A stretch of DNA of 64,000 bases. It comes from CAZIVP01 sp964542915 (GTDB lineage Bacteria > Calditrichota > Calditrichia > Calditrichales > Calditrichaceae). The DNA lies in assembly GCA_964542915.1 (NCBI GenBank), contig CAZIVP010000003.1, forward strand, positions 366,084-430,083. Reading direction: 5' to 3'. The notes beneath the pieces were generated by a model. That model ran no database searches. It was not told where the DNA came from and saw only the letters and a list, made by a program, of their open reading frames with translations. This document shows positions 32,421 through 41,320 of this stretch, piece after piece. The position numbers were made by a program, and so were the translations under genes. Numbering within the stretch: the first letter of the stretch is position 1; every line of letters begins with the position of its first letter.

Positions 32421-32456
32421 AAAATAAAAAAGGCTGTCCATTTCTGGACAGCCTTT
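32421..32456 (-). terminator. Rho-independent terminator after rplQ
   Basis: On the minus strand an 11-base stem, AAGGCTGTCCA and its complement with a short loop, is followed by TTTTTTATTTT. It lies 28 bases past the rplQ stop and ends the long ribosomal transcription unit. Confidence 0.9.
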
Positions 32457-32483
32457 GAAAATCTGAATTATCAATCTCCGGTA

Positions 32484-33029
32484 TTATTTTTGTTCTTTTT
32501 CAGAGCTTTCTGAAGAAGTATCCGCATCTTTCACCTCAGGTTTTTTTCCCTTTCCCGACGCTTCCTCAGGCTCACTTGCCTGCGTTTCAGCGGCCTCCGC
32601 TTGCGGCTCTTCTTCCTTCTTTTTGCCCTTCTTTGCCTTTTTCTCTTCTTCTTTCTTTTTCAACGGCGCTTGTTCAAAATCGACTAATTGAAACAAGGAC
32701 AGGTCGGCGCCGTCTCCCGCCCGCTTGCCTAACTTTATAATACGGGTATAGCCGCCCGGCCGGTTCTTATAATTCGGAGCAATTTCATCGAATAAACGCG
32801 TAACGGCATTTTTGTTTTGCAGCCACTTAAACGCCAGTCTGCGATGATGCAGACTTCCTTTTTTACCATAAGTAATAAGCCGTTCCACATAGCCGCGTAG
32901 CGCTTTTGCCCTGTTAGTTGTGGTTCGGATTTCTTTATGTTCAATCACCTGAGCAGCCATATTACGCATAGTAGCAAGGCGGTGGCTTCTCGTTCTGCTT
33001 AAATGGCTTCCTTTTTTTCTGTGACGCAT
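32484..33029 (-). CDS. rplQ: 50S ribosomal protein L17 with long charged tail
   Basis: 181 residues. The first ~120 are an ordinary L17 (MRHRKKGSHLSRTRSHRLAT; TTNRAKALRGYVERLITYGK; NRPGGYTRIIKLGKRAGDGA). The last ~60 are low-complexity Lys/Glu then acidic Glu/Ala/Ser, beginning PLKKKEEEKKAKKGKKKEEE. Extensions of L17 are known in several lineages, but this one is long. It is the last gene of the alpha operon, ahead of the terminator. Confidence 0.96.
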   Translation of the reverse strand: MRHRKKGSHLSRTRSHRLATMRNMAAQVIEHKEIRTTTNRAKALRGYVERLITYGKKGSLHHRRLAFKWLQNKNAVTRLFDEIAPNYKNRPGGYTRIIKLGKRAGDGADLSLFQLVDFEQAPLKKKEEEKKAKKGKKKEEEPQAEAAETQASEPEEASGKGKKPEVKDADTSSESSEKEQK

Positions 33030-33049
33030 CCTCTAGCCCTTTATTCTGC

Positions 33050-34036
33050 TTATTTTTCTTCCTGTTTAAAGTATTTATCCACGTCCATTCCGAAGCTGAG
33101 CCCCCGATCTTCGAGAATCCGGTTCAATTCATCAAGGGATTTACGCCCGAAGTTTTTAAACTTTAGCATCTCCTGCTCATCTTTGCGCACCAGATCGCCA
33201 ATGGTACGAATATCGGCGGCCTTCAGGCAATTATGGGAACGAACGGACAACTCCAGTTCATCCACACTCATTTTGAGCAGTTTTTTGATGCGCAGAGTCT
33301 CTTCATCGATTTCGGTTTCTTCTTCCTCTTCTGTGTCGATATCAAAATTGATGAACAGTTGAATGTGATCTCTCAAGATTTTTCCACTGTACGTAAGAGC
33401 GTCGTCCGGCGTGATGCTTCCATCCGTCTCGATTTCTAAAATCAGTTTTTCAAAGTCGGTACGTTGCCCAACCCGTGTATTTTCCACCGAATAGCGCACA
33501 TTGAGGATAGGCGAGAAAATCGAATCGATTGGAATAGTGCCCACCGGGAGATCATTGGATTTGTTCTCTTCAGCAGTAACGTAACCACGCCCTTTACCGA
33601 CATGCAATTCCATCTCCAGATCGGCTTTTTCATTGAGGGTGGCGATATGAAGATCCGGATTTAAAATTTCCAGTTCAGTCGTATTATCCTGAATCGTTTT
33701 TGCCGTAAATTCGCCTTCGCCCTTGAGATGAAGATGAATTTTTTCGGGACGTTTGCTCAGCAACTTAATCCGTAGATCTTTCAAATTCAGAATTATTTCA
33801 GGTAAATCTTCATATACACCGGTAATGGTCGAGAATTCGTGTTGGATATCGTTGACTTTAATGGCTGTTACCGCAGCGCCTTGTAGCGACGAAAGCAGAA
33901 CGCGTCGCATCATATTACCCACGGTTACGCCGAAGCCTTTTTCCAAAGGTTGGATGTAGAATCGTCCGAAATCATTGGAATACGTGGCTTCGTCAACATC
34001 AATTCTTTCTGGCATTTGCAAATTAGTCCAGCTCAT
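33050..34036 (-). CDS. rpoA: RNA polymerase alpha subunit
   Basis: 328 residues from ATG 34036 (a GTG two codons upstream is possible). N-terminal assembly domain with GFGVTVGNMMRRVLLSSLQG, and C-terminal domain with ELSVRSHNCLKAADIRTIGD and KFKNFGRKSLDELNRIL, which contacts UP elements and activators. An acidic linker rich in Glu (EEEEETEIDEE) joins them. Between rpsD and rplQ, as in the conserved alpha operon. Confidence 0.98.
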   Translation of the reverse strand: MSWTNLQMPERIDVDEATYSNDFGRFYIQPLEKGFGVTVGNMMRRVLLSSLQGAAVTAIKVNDIQHEFSTITGVYEDLPEIILNLKDLRIKLLSKRPEKIHLHLKGEGEFTAKTIQDNTTELEILNPDLHIATLNEKADLEMELHVGKGRGYVTAEENKSNDLPVGTIPIDSIFSPILNVRYSVENTRVGQRTDFEKLILEIETDGSITPDDALTYSGKILRDHIQLFINFDIDTEEEEETEIDEETLRIKKLLKMSVDELELSVRSHNCLKAADIRTIGDLVRKDEQEMLKFKNFGRKSLDELNRILEDRGLSFGMDVDKYFKQEEK

Positions 34037-34065
34037 ATTCACCCATTTATTTTCTTGCTTAATTG

Positions 34066-34680
34066 TTATTTAGAATACAACTCAACAATCATGCTTTCCT
34101 GAACATTTACAGGAATATCTTCCCGTCGCGGTTTATCCAGGAATTTTCCCACCAGCTTGGCTTTATCCAATTCCAGCCAGGGATACATGTTTTCAGCCCG
34201 TACTTTTCTCAGTGCTTCATGAAACATCGATAGGCGGCGGCTTTTTTCGCATACCTGTACCACGTCGCCCGGTTCCAGGGTATAAGAGGGCACATTCGTG
34301 GTTTTATCGTTTACCATTATATGCCGATGCAAAACCATTTGACGCGCCTGACGGCGTGAAACAGCAAAACCCAGACGGAAAACCGTATTGTCGAGCCGGC
34401 TCTCCAACAGTTGCAGTAAATTTTCACCGGTAACGCCGCTCATACGTTCGGCGTTTTTAAAATAACGCCGGAACTGTTTTTCGAGGATTCCATACATATA
34501 CTTCACTTTTTGCTTCTCTCGTAACTGCAAGGCATAATCGCTCATTTTCCGGCGCGCCATTCCATGCTGACCGGGCGCATACGGCTTTTTATTCAATAAT
34601 TTATCATATTTTGTATTACCGAAAATATTCTCTCCGAATTTTCGGACAATTTTTCCTCTTGGTCCTCTGTATCTCGCCAT
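34066..34680 (-). CDS. rpsD: 30S ribosomal protein S4
   Basis: 204 residues. Opens ARYRGPRGKIVRKFGENIFG and has the S4 RNA-binding domain LESRLDNTVFRLGFAVSRRQ with ARQMVLHRHIMVNDKTTNV. No N-terminal zinc-binding cysteines, so this is the Cys-minus form. It initiates 16S body assembly and in many bacteria represses the alpha operon. Confidence 0.98.
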   Translation of the reverse strand: MARYRGPRGKIVRKFGENIFGNTKYDKLLNKKPYAPGQHGMARRKMSDYALQLREKQKVKYMYGILEKQFRRYFKNAERMSGVTGENLLQLLESRLDNTVFRLGFAVSRRQARQMVLHRHIMVNDKTTNVPSYTLEPGDVVQVCEKSRRLSMFHEALRKVRAENMYPWLELDKAKLVGKFLDKPRREDIPVNVQESMIVELYSK

Positions 34681-34700
34681 TGATTCACTCCACTTTACAA

Positions 34701-35099
34701 TTATACGCGTCTTCTTTTGGGAGGTCGGCAGCCGTTATGCGGAATGGGCGTAATATCTCTAATGGATAATATTTCCAAACCGGCTGCCTGTAACGATTTA
34801 ATAGCTGCTTCACGGCCGGATCCGGGCCCCTTAACCTCGACATCGATTGATTTCAGCCCCAGATCAATAGCTGTTTTAGCCGCGTTTTCGGCGGCAACCT
34901 GAGCCGCAAAAGGCGTGTTTTTTCTGGAGCCTTTAAATCCAACCAGACCGGCCGAAGCCCACGATATAACATTACCGTAGCTGTCGCTGAGAGAGACGAC
35001 GGTATTGTTAAACGTCGCTTTTACATGCGCTTTTCCATGGGGCTCAACACGCACTTTTTTCTTTTTAACTGTACGCTTCTTTTTTGCTGGTGCAGCCAA
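34701..35099 (-). CDS. rpsK: 30S ribosomal protein S11
   Basis: 132 residues. The core reads HVKATFNNTVVSLSDSYGNV, SAGLVGFKGSRKNTPFAAQV and ends SIRDITPIPHNGCRPPKRRR, the standard S11 tail. A Lys-rich N-terminus is typical. It forms part of the 30S platform. Confidence 0.98.
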   Translation of the reverse strand: MAAPAKKKRTVKKKKVRVEPHGKAHVKATFNNTVVSLSDSYGNVISWASAGLVGFKGSRKNTPFAAQVAAENAAKTAIDLGLKSIDVEVKGPGSGREAAIKSLQAAGLEILSIRDITPIPHNGCRPPKRRRV

Positions 35100-35121
35100 T
35101 GTATAGCTCTCCTACCTTAAT

Positions 35122-35493
35122 TTACTTGCGTTTCTTTCCACCGACTAATCGTTTTCTTCCTTTTCGCGTCCGTGCATTGGTTTTTGACCGCTGCCCACGC
35201 ACCGGCAATCCACGATGGTGTCGATAGCCGCGATATGAGTTTATATCCATCAGACGCTTTATATTCATATTGATTTCTGCTTTTAAAGCGCCTTCCACCT
35301 TAAATTCGTTTTGAATGACATTTCGTATCCGACGGATTTCATCTTCCGAAAGTTGATTAACCCGCGTACTTACATCTACGTTGGATTCTTTACAAATTTT
35401 TTCGGCTGTGCTGCGACCGATGCCAAAAATATAAGTCAGGCCGACCACCACGCGTTTATTTTTTGGTAAATCCACACCTGCGATTCGAGCCAA
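35122..35493 (-). CDS. rpsM: 30S ribosomal protein S13
   Basis: 123 residues. Begins MARIAGVDLPKNKRVVVGLT, has the H2TH-like region and the C-terminal RNA-contacting tail GLPVRGQRSKTNARTRKGRK. It sits at the 30S head contacting tRNA and the 50S bridge. Confidence 0.98.
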   Translation of the reverse strand: MARIAGVDLPKNKRVVVGLTYIFGIGRSTAEKICKESNVDVSTRVNQLSEDEIRRIRNVIQNEFKVEGALKAEINMNIKRLMDINSYRGYRHHRGLPVRGQRSKTNARTRKGRKRLVGGKKRK

Positions 35494-35512
35494 AATTGCC
35501 TCCTGTTAAAAA

Positions 35513-35629
35513 TTATCCTTGACGCTGTTTATGTTTGGGGTTTTTACTGCAAATCACGTGCACAACGCCTTTGCGACGCACTATTTTGCAACTGTCGCAT
35601 ATCTTTTTAACTGATGCTTGTACCTTCAT
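35513..35629 (-). CDS. rpmJ: 50S ribosomal protein L36
   Basis: 38 residues, reading MKVQASVKKICDSCKIVRRK then GVVHVICSKNPKHKQRQG. Zinc ligands are Cys11, Cys14, Cys27 and His33, the intact zinc-ribbon form. It lies between infA and rpsM, the usual place. Confidence 0.96.
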   Translation of the reverse strand: MKVQASVKKICDSCKIVRRKGVVHVICSKNPKHKQRQG

Positions 35630-35645
35630 CCTTCAAACCCTTTTT

Positions 35646-35867
35646 CTATTTATAGCGGTAAACGATACGGCCACGGGTTAAATCATACGGCGATAATTCC
35701 AGGCTTACCTTATCACCGGGTAAAATTTTAATAAAATGCATACGCATTTTACCGGAAATGTAGGCAAGTACTTCATGACCGTTTTCCAATTCAACGATGA
35801 ATGAAGCATTCGGCAATGTCTCTTTTATCACGCCATCTACGCGAATTGCCTCTTGCTTTTTTGCCAC
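35646..35867 (-). CDS. infA: Translation initiation factor IF-1
   Basis: 73 residues, one OB-fold. Contains IRVDGVIKETLPNASFIVEL, YISGKMRMHFIKILPGDKVS and the terminal LTRGRIVYRYK. It binds the 30S A-site during initiation. Placed between map and rpmJ. Confidence 0.98.
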   Translation of the reverse strand: MAKKQEAIRVDGVIKETLPNASFIVELENGHEVLAYISGKMRMHFIKILPGDKVSLELSPYDLTRGRIVYRYK

Positions 35868-35880
35868 AATATCACTCCAG

Positions 35881-36630
35881 TTAATTCAACTTTGATAAAA
35901 TGCGCGGCCCGTCATCCAAGATCGCTACCGAATGCTCAAAATGAGCCGACGCTTGGTGATCCATAGTTCGGACCGTCCATTTATCATCTTCAATATACAC
36001 TTTATATGTACCCAAATTTATCATGGGTTCGATTGCCAGAACCATGCCTTTTTTGAGCTTTGGTCCCTTGCCCGGCGTACCATAATTCGGCACTTGCGGG
36101 TCTTCGTGAGGTTTAAAGCCTACCCCGTGTCCAACCAATTCTCTAACGACGCCAAATCCGTGTTTTTCGGCGTGTTGCTGAATGGCATGGGAAATATCGC
36201 CCACATGCACTCCCGCAACGCAATGATCGATTCCGAGATAAAGCGCCTCTTCAGTTACGCGGCAGAGCTTTTCGATATCTCCGTTAACGGCGCCGACCTT
36301 GAACGTTCTGGCGCTATCGCCGTAATATTCATTCAGCTCCACGCCAATATCAATACCGACAATATCCCCTTCCGCCAATTTAAGTTTGCCGGGAATTCCG
36401 TGCACCACCACGTCATTTACCGAAATACACGCAGCGGCAGGGAAACCGTACAAACCTTTAAATGCAGGCCGAGCCTTTTTGTTACGGATAAAATTTTCCG
36501 CTTCCCGATCCAATATCCGGGTTTCAATACCCGGCTCAATCAATGTTTCAAGGAACTGAAGTGTTTCCGCAACTATCTGATTACTTTTTTCAATACCGGC
36601 AATGTCTTTATCCGATTTCAAATAGATCAT
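35881..36630 (-). CDS. map: Methionine aminopeptidase type I
   Basis: 249 residues. The metal ligands are visible in order: DIGVELNEYYGDSARTF (two Asp), the His in ELVGHGVGFKPHEDPQV, Glu in AIEPMINLG and Glu in SAHFEHSVAIL. VHGIP carries the substrate-site His. It removes initiator Met from nascent chains. It lies between secY and infA. Confidence 0.97.
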   Translation of the reverse strand: MIYLKSDKDIAGIEKSNQIVAETLQFLETLIEPGIETRILDREAENFIRNKKARPAFKGLYGFPAAACISVNDVVVHGIPGKLKLAEGDIVGIDIGVELNEYYGDSARTFKVGAVNGDIEKLCRVTEEALYLGIDHCVAGVHVGDISHAIQQHAEKHGFGVVRELVGHGVGFKPHEDPQVPNYGTPGKGPKLKKGMVLAIEPMINLGTYKVYIEDDKWTVRTMDHQASAHFEHSVAILDDGPRILSKLN

Positions 36631-36637
36631 CTTTGGG

Positions 36638-37975
36638 CTATCTTCTCCGACCTCTAATCTTACCCGATTTCATAAATCCGTCGTAATGGCGCATAAACAG
36701 ATGCGACTCAATTTGCTGCAGAAAATCAAGCGCTACACCCACAATAATTAAGAGTCCCGTGCCGCCGTAAAACGAAGCAAGGCTGTAAGGGATACGAAAC
36801 CACTTGGCCAGCATAGCCGGAATAATCGCAACAATTGCCAGAAAGATGGAAGCCGGCAACGTAATGCGCGTTAATATATGATCCAGATATTCGGACGTTT
36901 TCTTTCCGGGGCGGACACCGGGGATAAAGCCGCCCTGTCGTTTCAGGTTATCCGCAACTTCAACCGGATTTAAGGCAATTGCCGTGTAAAAATAGGTGAA
37001 AAAGACAATCATTGCTCCATAAATAATCCAATAGAACCACGATTCCATCGAAAAATAACCGCTCAGAGTCTGCATAAACTGACTATCCGGAAAGAAGGAC
37101 AATACCGTCGACGGAACGAACATAATAGCCTGTGCAAAAATAATCGGCATAACGCCAGCCGTATTGACGCGCATCGGGAAATGGGTATTGACCCCGCCAT
37201 ACACTTTTCTTCCGACAACGCGTTTTGCATATTGAACCGGAATTTTACGTGTGCCCTGGGTTAGCATAACGACAAAGGCGATCACGAGAAAAGCCAGCGC
37301 GACGAGCAAAAACTCACCCAGTAGGTCCCGCTGTCCGACCATAAACTGTTGATATTCATCGTTTATGGCGCTTGGAAGACGTGCAATAATACCGATGAAA
37401 ATGATCAACGAGATACCGTTTCCGATACCGCGATCATCTATTTGTTCTCCAAGCCACATAATCAACATGGTACCGGATGCCATCGTTATCATGGTCATCA
37501 ACTGAAAACCGATACCCGGATTGGGTACCGCCGGCAATGTTTGTCCCTGAATGGTCGCTTCAATGGATTGTAAAAAGATCGCCACGCCGAAGGCCTGCAT
37601 GGCCGAAATGGCCAGCGTTCCGTAGCGGGTGTACTGCATGATTTTCTTGCGACCTTCTTCACCCTCTCGTTGTAGTTTCTGAAAAAACGGTATGACCGCT
37701 CCCAGCAACTGAATGATAATGGAAGCGCTGATGTAAGGCATAATACCCAATCCAAAAATAGCAGCGCGACTAAAAGCGCCGCCGGCGAAGAGATCGTATA
37801 GGCCCAACAAACCGCCTGCGTGTTGCTTAAACCCTTCCGAAAGAACCGTTGCATCAATTCCTGGCGTAATAATATGCGTACCGATACGCTCAATGGCCAG
37901 GATCATCAACGTAAAAAGAATACGTTTTCTGAGCTCATCGATTTTAAAGATATTGCGAACCGTTTCAATCATCAT
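36638..37975 (-). CDS. secY: SecY preprotein translocase subunit
   Basis: 445 residues with ten membrane helices. Characteristic stretches are LGIMPYISASIIIQLLGAVI, the cytoplasmic loop RGTRKIPVQYAKRVVGRK-like region (here QGTRKIPVQYAKRVVGR), and LNPVEVADNLKRQGGFIPGV. The ATG overlaps the rplO stop. Partner SecE is at 62202-62384. Confidence 0.97.
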   Translation of the reverse strand: MMIETVRNIFKIDELRKRILFTLMILAIERIGTHIITPGIDATVLSEGFKQHAGGLLGLYDLFAGGAFSRAAIFGLGIMPYISASIIIQLLGAVIPFFQKLQREGEEGRKKIMQYTRYGTLAISAMQAFGVAIFLQSIEATIQGQTLPAVPNPGIGFQLMTMITMASGTMLIMWLGEQIDDRGIGNGISLIIFIGIIARLPSAINDEYQQFMVGQRDLLGEFLLVALAFLVIAFVVMLTQGTRKIPVQYAKRVVGRKVYGGVNTHFPMRVNTAGVMPIIFAQAIMFVPSTVLSFFPDSQFMQTLSGYFSMESWFYWIIYGAMIVFFTYFYTAIALNPVEVADNLKRQGGFIPGVRPGKKTSEYLDHILTRITLPASIFLAIVAIIPAMLAKWFRIPYSLASFYGGTGLLIIVGVALDFLQQIESHLFMRHYDGFMKSGKIRGRRR

Positions 37976-38412
37976 GCTAGAGTAACCGTGCCTCCAAGTT
38001 TTTCGATTGCATCCTTCGCCGATTTACTGACCGCATCAACTTCTACTGACACCTTATTTCCCAGAGTGCCGTCTCCGAGTAATTTGACCGGTTTTTTCGT
38101 ATTACGTATCAATTTATGTTTTAAAAGAACGTTTTTATCGATTTTCTCTTCATCAGTGATTCTATCCAACTGACTTAGGTTGACAACCTGATAAGAAATA
38201 CGGCTCCGGTTTGTAAAACCAAACTTGGGAAGCCTGCGCTGAATGGGCATCTGCCCGCCTTCGAACCAGGAACGCCGTTTGGATCCGGAACGGGAGCGAT
38301 CGCCTTTATGACCGCGACCGGCGGTTACACCCAGCCCCGAACCTTCGCCGCGTCCGCGTCGTTTTTTATTTTTCGTTGCGCCTTTTGCCGGACGTAATGA
38401 GCTTAAATCCAT
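37972..38412 (-). CDS. rplO: 50S ribosomal protein L15
   Basis: 146 residues. The Gly/Arg-rich extended N-terminus (KNKKRRGRGEGSGLGVTAGR; SGSKRRSWFEGGQMPIQRRL) and the globular C-terminus ending AKDAIEKLGGTVTLA are typical. Late-assembly 50S protein. Confidence 0.97.
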   Translation of the reverse strand: MDLSSLRPAKGATKNKKRRGRGEGSGLGVTAGRGHKGDRSRSGSKRRSWFEGGQMPIQRRLPKFGFTNRSRISYQVVNLSQLDRITDEEKIDKNVLLKHKLIRNTKKPVKLLGDGTLGNKVSVEVDAVSKSAKDAIEKLGGTVTLA

Positions 38413-38437
38413 GCCATTGATTCCTTCTTATTTGGTT

Positions 38438-38635
38438 TTAACCGGCATCTTCCACACGAACCAAATGCCGTACCTTGTTTACCATCCCTAAAATTTGCGG
38501 GGTGGCTTTATGAACCACGCTATGATGCATGCGATGTATACCCAGCGCCTCTATCGTTTTCTTTTGTTTTAAAGGACTGCCGATGGCGCTTTTAATCTGG
38601 GTAACTTTGATTGTTTTTTCTTTCGCTTTGGCCAT
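38438..38635 (-). CDS. rpmD: 50S ribosomal protein L30
   Basis: 65 residues. IKVTQIKSAIGSPLKQKKTI then ALGIHRMHHSVVHKATPQIL and a short helical end are the L30 pattern. It is absent from some bacteria but present here between rpsE and rplO. Confidence 0.96.
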   Translation of the reverse strand: MAKAKEKTIKVTQIKSAIGSPLKQKKTIEALGIHRMHHSVVHKATPQILGMVNKVRHLVRVEDAG

Positions 38636-38655
38636 GCTGATCTTCCTTCGAACGT

Positions 38656-39162
38656 TTAACCGTGAAATACTTGCTGTACCGAGATGCCCCGTTTTTTCGC
38701 AACCGATTCGGCGCTCAGCATATCCTTCAGGGCAAAGAATGTCGCCTTACATACATTATGCGGATTGGCAGACCCGGTCGACTTGGAAAGAATATCGCTT
38801 ATACCTGCCGCTTCGCAGATCGCGCGAATAGGTCCTCCGGCGATAACCCCCGTACCCGGAGCGGACGGTTTTAGTACCACGCGGCCGGCGCCGTGTTTAG
38901 TATTCACCGCATGGGGTATCGTACCGTTAACGATGGGCACGCGAATCAGATTTTTCTTGGCCTGTTCCGTGCCTTTTGTTATGGCATTGATCACCTCATT
39001 TGCTTTACCGAGGCCCAGGCCAACATGGCCGTTGCCGTCGCCCACCACAACAATAGCGTTGAATGAGAATCGCCGTCCGCCTTTTAAAACTTTGGCGACG
39101 CGGTTGATATGCACTACTTTTTCTTTTAAATCTAACTCTGCAGGATTAATACGTTCTATCAC
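38656..39162 (-). CDS. rpsE: 30S ribosomal protein S5
   Basis: 168 residues. N-terminal dsRNA-binding fold with VVHINRVAKVLKGGRRFSFN and ALVVVGDGNGHVGLGLGKA-type sequence (AIVVVGDGNGHVGLGLGKAN), and C-terminal domain with GVIAGGPIRAICEAAGISDI. Involved in decoding fidelity. Confidence 0.98.
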   Translation of the reverse strand: MIERINPAELDLKEKVVHINRVAKVLKGGRRFSFNAIVVVGDGNGHVGLGLGKANEVINAITKGTEQAKKNLIRVPIVNGTIPHAVNTKHGAGRVVLKPSAPGTGVIAGGPIRAICEAAGISDILSKSTGSANPHNVCKATFFALKDMLSAESVAKKRGISVQQVFHG

Positions 39163-39180
39163 ACTTCGCTCCTATTGGTT

Positions 39181-39513
39181 TTAGAACTTCAGCCCGCCTT
39201 CACGAGCGCCTTCGGCAAATGCTTTTACTCTGCCATGGTATAAATAACCATTGCGGTCAAAAACGATTTCTTTAATGTTCTTTTTCTTTGCCTCGTCCGC
39301 AAAAATTTGGCCGAGTTTGTGCGCGGCTTCGGTTTTGTTTTTTAATTCTTTGAGTGCTTCCCGTGCTACTTTGGATTTGTTGTAAAATCCCATTACCGTT
39401 TTCCGCTGTACATCATCCACCAATTGGGCATGGATGTAATTCAAACTGCGGTAAACAACCAATCGTGGTCTTTCTGTGGTTCCAAAGACTTTATTATTTA
39501 CACGTTTTCCCAT
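39181..39513 (-). CDS. rplR: 50S ribosomal protein L18
   Basis: 110 residues, a little shorter than the usual 112-122 because the basic N-terminal arm is trimmed; it opens GKRVNNKVFGTTERPRLVVY. Core: RSLNYIHAQLVDDVQRKTVM and the 5S rRNA-binding end FDRNGYLYHGRVKAFAEGAR. AGGA lies nine bases before the ATG, supporting the start. Confidence 0.96.
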   Translation of the reverse strand: MGKRVNNKVFGTTERPRLVVYRSLNYIHAQLVDDVQRKTVMGFYNKSKVAREALKELKNKTEAAHKLGQIFADEAKKKNIKEIVFDRNGYLYHGRVKAFAEGAREGGLKF

Positions 39514-39534
39514 TTCACAAATTCCTATCTTTGA

Positions 39535-40077
39535 TTATTTACCCGCTGCTTTACCTGCTTTACGGCGAATGTACTCGCCCTCGTATCGAATACCTTTACC
39601 TTTGTAAGGTTCCGGTTTTCGGAAACTGCGAATTTTAGCAGCGACCAAACCGACAAGCTCTTTATCGATTCCGGTAACCTCGATTGTGGTTTGGGTCGGG
39701 GCGCTCAATTGAATGTCGTCAGTTACGCCAAGTACGATTGGATGCGAGTATCCCACATTCAGCACCAGTTTTTTCCCCTTCATTTCCGCTTTAAAGCCGA
39801 CGCCATTAATTTCGAGCTTTTTGGTGAAGCCGTTGGATACGCCTTCCACCATATTAGCGATGAGGGCGCGGGTCAAACCATGAACGGATTTACTGAAGTT
39901 ATCATCGCCCTTGCGCTCCAGAGTAACGGTACCCTCATCAATGGTTATTTTTACTTGATCCGAAAACGTCCGGGTTAATTCGCCTTTGGGACCTTTAACC
40001 GTTAAAACATTTCCCTTTTTGAGGGATACGTCCACTTTCTCAGGTATTTGAATGGGTAAAGTACCAATTCGTGACAC
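39535..40077 (-). CDS. rplF: 50S ribosomal protein L6
   Basis: 180 residues. MSRIGTLPIQIPEKVDVSLK, NVLTVKGPKGELTRTFSDQV and the C-terminal RSFRKPEPYKGKGIRYEGEY are the L6 signatures. It sits near the factor-binding site and the sarcin-ricin loop. Confidence 0.98.
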   Translation of the reverse strand: MSRIGTLPIQIPEKVDVSLKKGNVLTVKGPKGELTRTFSDQVKITIDEGTVTLERKGDDNFSKSVHGLTRALIANMVEGVSNGFTKKLEINGVGFKAEMKGKKLVLNVGYSHPIVLGVTDDIQLSAPTQTTIEVTGIDKELVGLVAAKIRSFRKPEPYKGKGIRYEGEYIRRKAGKAAGK

Positions 40078-40101
40078 GTCAACTTCTCCTCTTCCTTTGG
40101 C

Positions 40102-40500
40102 TTACCAGATGTAACACAATATTTCACCGCCCACATTCTGACGTTTCGCTTCTCTTGCTGTAAGAACGCCGTTTGGGGTCGTCATGATGGCAATACCCAG
40201 GTTGTTTTTAACCCGCGGTAAATGGGCCACATCGGTGTATATTCTCAAACCGGGCCGGCTGGCGCGAATAATTTTATTAATGACGGGCTTACGGGATTCG
40301 TCGTATTTTAACCAAATGCGTATCAGGCCCTGCCTGCCATCGTCTATCACGATATATTTTTTTATGTAGCCCTGTTCCAGCATAATACGCGTCATTTTAC
40401 GCTTAACATTCGAAGCCGGAATATCCACGTATTTATGCCGCGCTTGTAAGGCATTACGTATTCTTGTTAGATAATCTGCAATTGGATCTGTCATCGACAT
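40102..40500 (-). CDS. rpsH: 30S ribosomal protein S8
   Basis: 132 residues. MTDPIADYLTRIRNALQARH and the C-terminal signature GLRIYTDVAHLPRVKNNLGI then IMTTPNGVLTAREAKRQNV. Start at 40500 is favoured by GGAG nine bases upstream; ATG 40494 is an alternative. In E. coli S8 represses the spc operon. Confidence 0.97.
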   Translation of the reverse strand: MSMTDPIADYLTRIRNALQARHKYVDIPASNVKRKMTRIMLEQGYIKKYIVIDDGRQGLIRIWLKYDESRKPVINKIIRASRPGLRIYTDVAHLPRVKNNLGIAIMTTPNGVLTAREAKRQNVGGEILCYIW

Positions 40501-40521
40501 GAAGCAATTCTCCTCTACTAT

Positions 40522-40707
40522 CTACCAGCTTGCTTTGGTTACGCCGGGTATTTCACCTTGCAAAGCCAAATCTCTGAAACAGATGCGGCAAATGCCATAT
40601 TTACGGATGTAACCGCGCGAACGACCGCAGCGATTACAACGGTTGTATCGTCTAACTTTGAACTTCTGTTTGCTCTTTGCTTTAACGATCAAACTTTTTT
40701 TAGCCAA
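40522..40707 (-). CDS. rpsN: 30S ribosomal protein S14, zinc-binding type
   Basis: 61 residues from a TTG codon at 40707, which sits six bases after GAGG and gives the family-standard length; a GTG at 40710 is possible. Two CxxC pairs, CNRCGR and CRICFR, show the zinc-binding short form. It ends QGEIPGVTKASW. Part of the 30S head. Confidence 0.96.
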   Translation of the reverse strand: MAKKSLIVKAKSKQKFKVRRYNRCNRCGRSRGYIRKYGICRICFRDLALQGEIPGVTKASW

Positions 40708-40725
40708 CACGCACCTCTTTATCTG

Positions 40726-41289
40726 TTATTGTTCTCTTTTTTTGAACGGGAAGCCCAACGCTTTCAATAATTCATAGGCTTCTTCATCACTTTTGGCGCT
40801 GGTTACAAACGTTACATCCAGGCCGCGGATCTTATCGATATTATCCACATTGATCTCGGGAAAGATGATTTGCTCCCGGATGCCAACGGTATAATTACCG
40901 CGTCCGTCAAATGACCTGTCCGAAAATCCCCTGAAATCCCGGATACGTGGAACGGCCAGGGTTACAAAACGATCGAAAAAATCCCACATACGTTTACGCC
41001 GCATCGTCACCTTGGCGCCTATTTTCATGCCCTGGCGTAGTTTAAAATTCGAAATCGATTTTTTGGCCTTCGTTACCAGTGGCTTCTGGCCGCTTATCAA
41101 CGTAAGATCACTTACCACGCCTTCCAGGTTTTTGGGCTCCTGGATGGCTTCGCCTACCCCGATATTCAGGGCAATTTTCTTCAAACGCGGGATTTCATGA
41201 ATATTTTTATAACCGAACGTTTTCTGCAGATAGGGTGCAACGTCCTTCCGGTATAGTTCTAAAAATCTGGGTATATATTCTTCCGCCAT
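40726..41289 (-). CDS. rplE: 50S ribosomal protein L5
   Basis: 187 residues from ATG 41289, which has GAGG seven bases upstream. IPRLKKIALNIGVGEAIQEP, the GQKPLVTKAKKSISNFKLRQ region and DFRGFSDRSFDGRGNYTVGI identify L5. It binds 5S rRNA with L18. Confidence 0.97.
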   Translation of the reverse strand: MAEEYIPRFLELYRKDVAPYLQKTFGYKNIHEIPRLKKIALNIGVGEAIQEPKNLEGVVSDLTLISGQKPLVTKAKKSISNFKLRQGMKIGAKVTMRRKRMWDFFDRFVTLAVPRIRDFRGFSDRSFDGRGNYTVGIREQIIFPEINVDNIDKIRGLDVTFVTSAKSDEEAYELLKALGFPFKKREQ

Positions 41290-41320
41290 GTTCAACCTCT
41301 TTATGCGATCCTATCTATTT

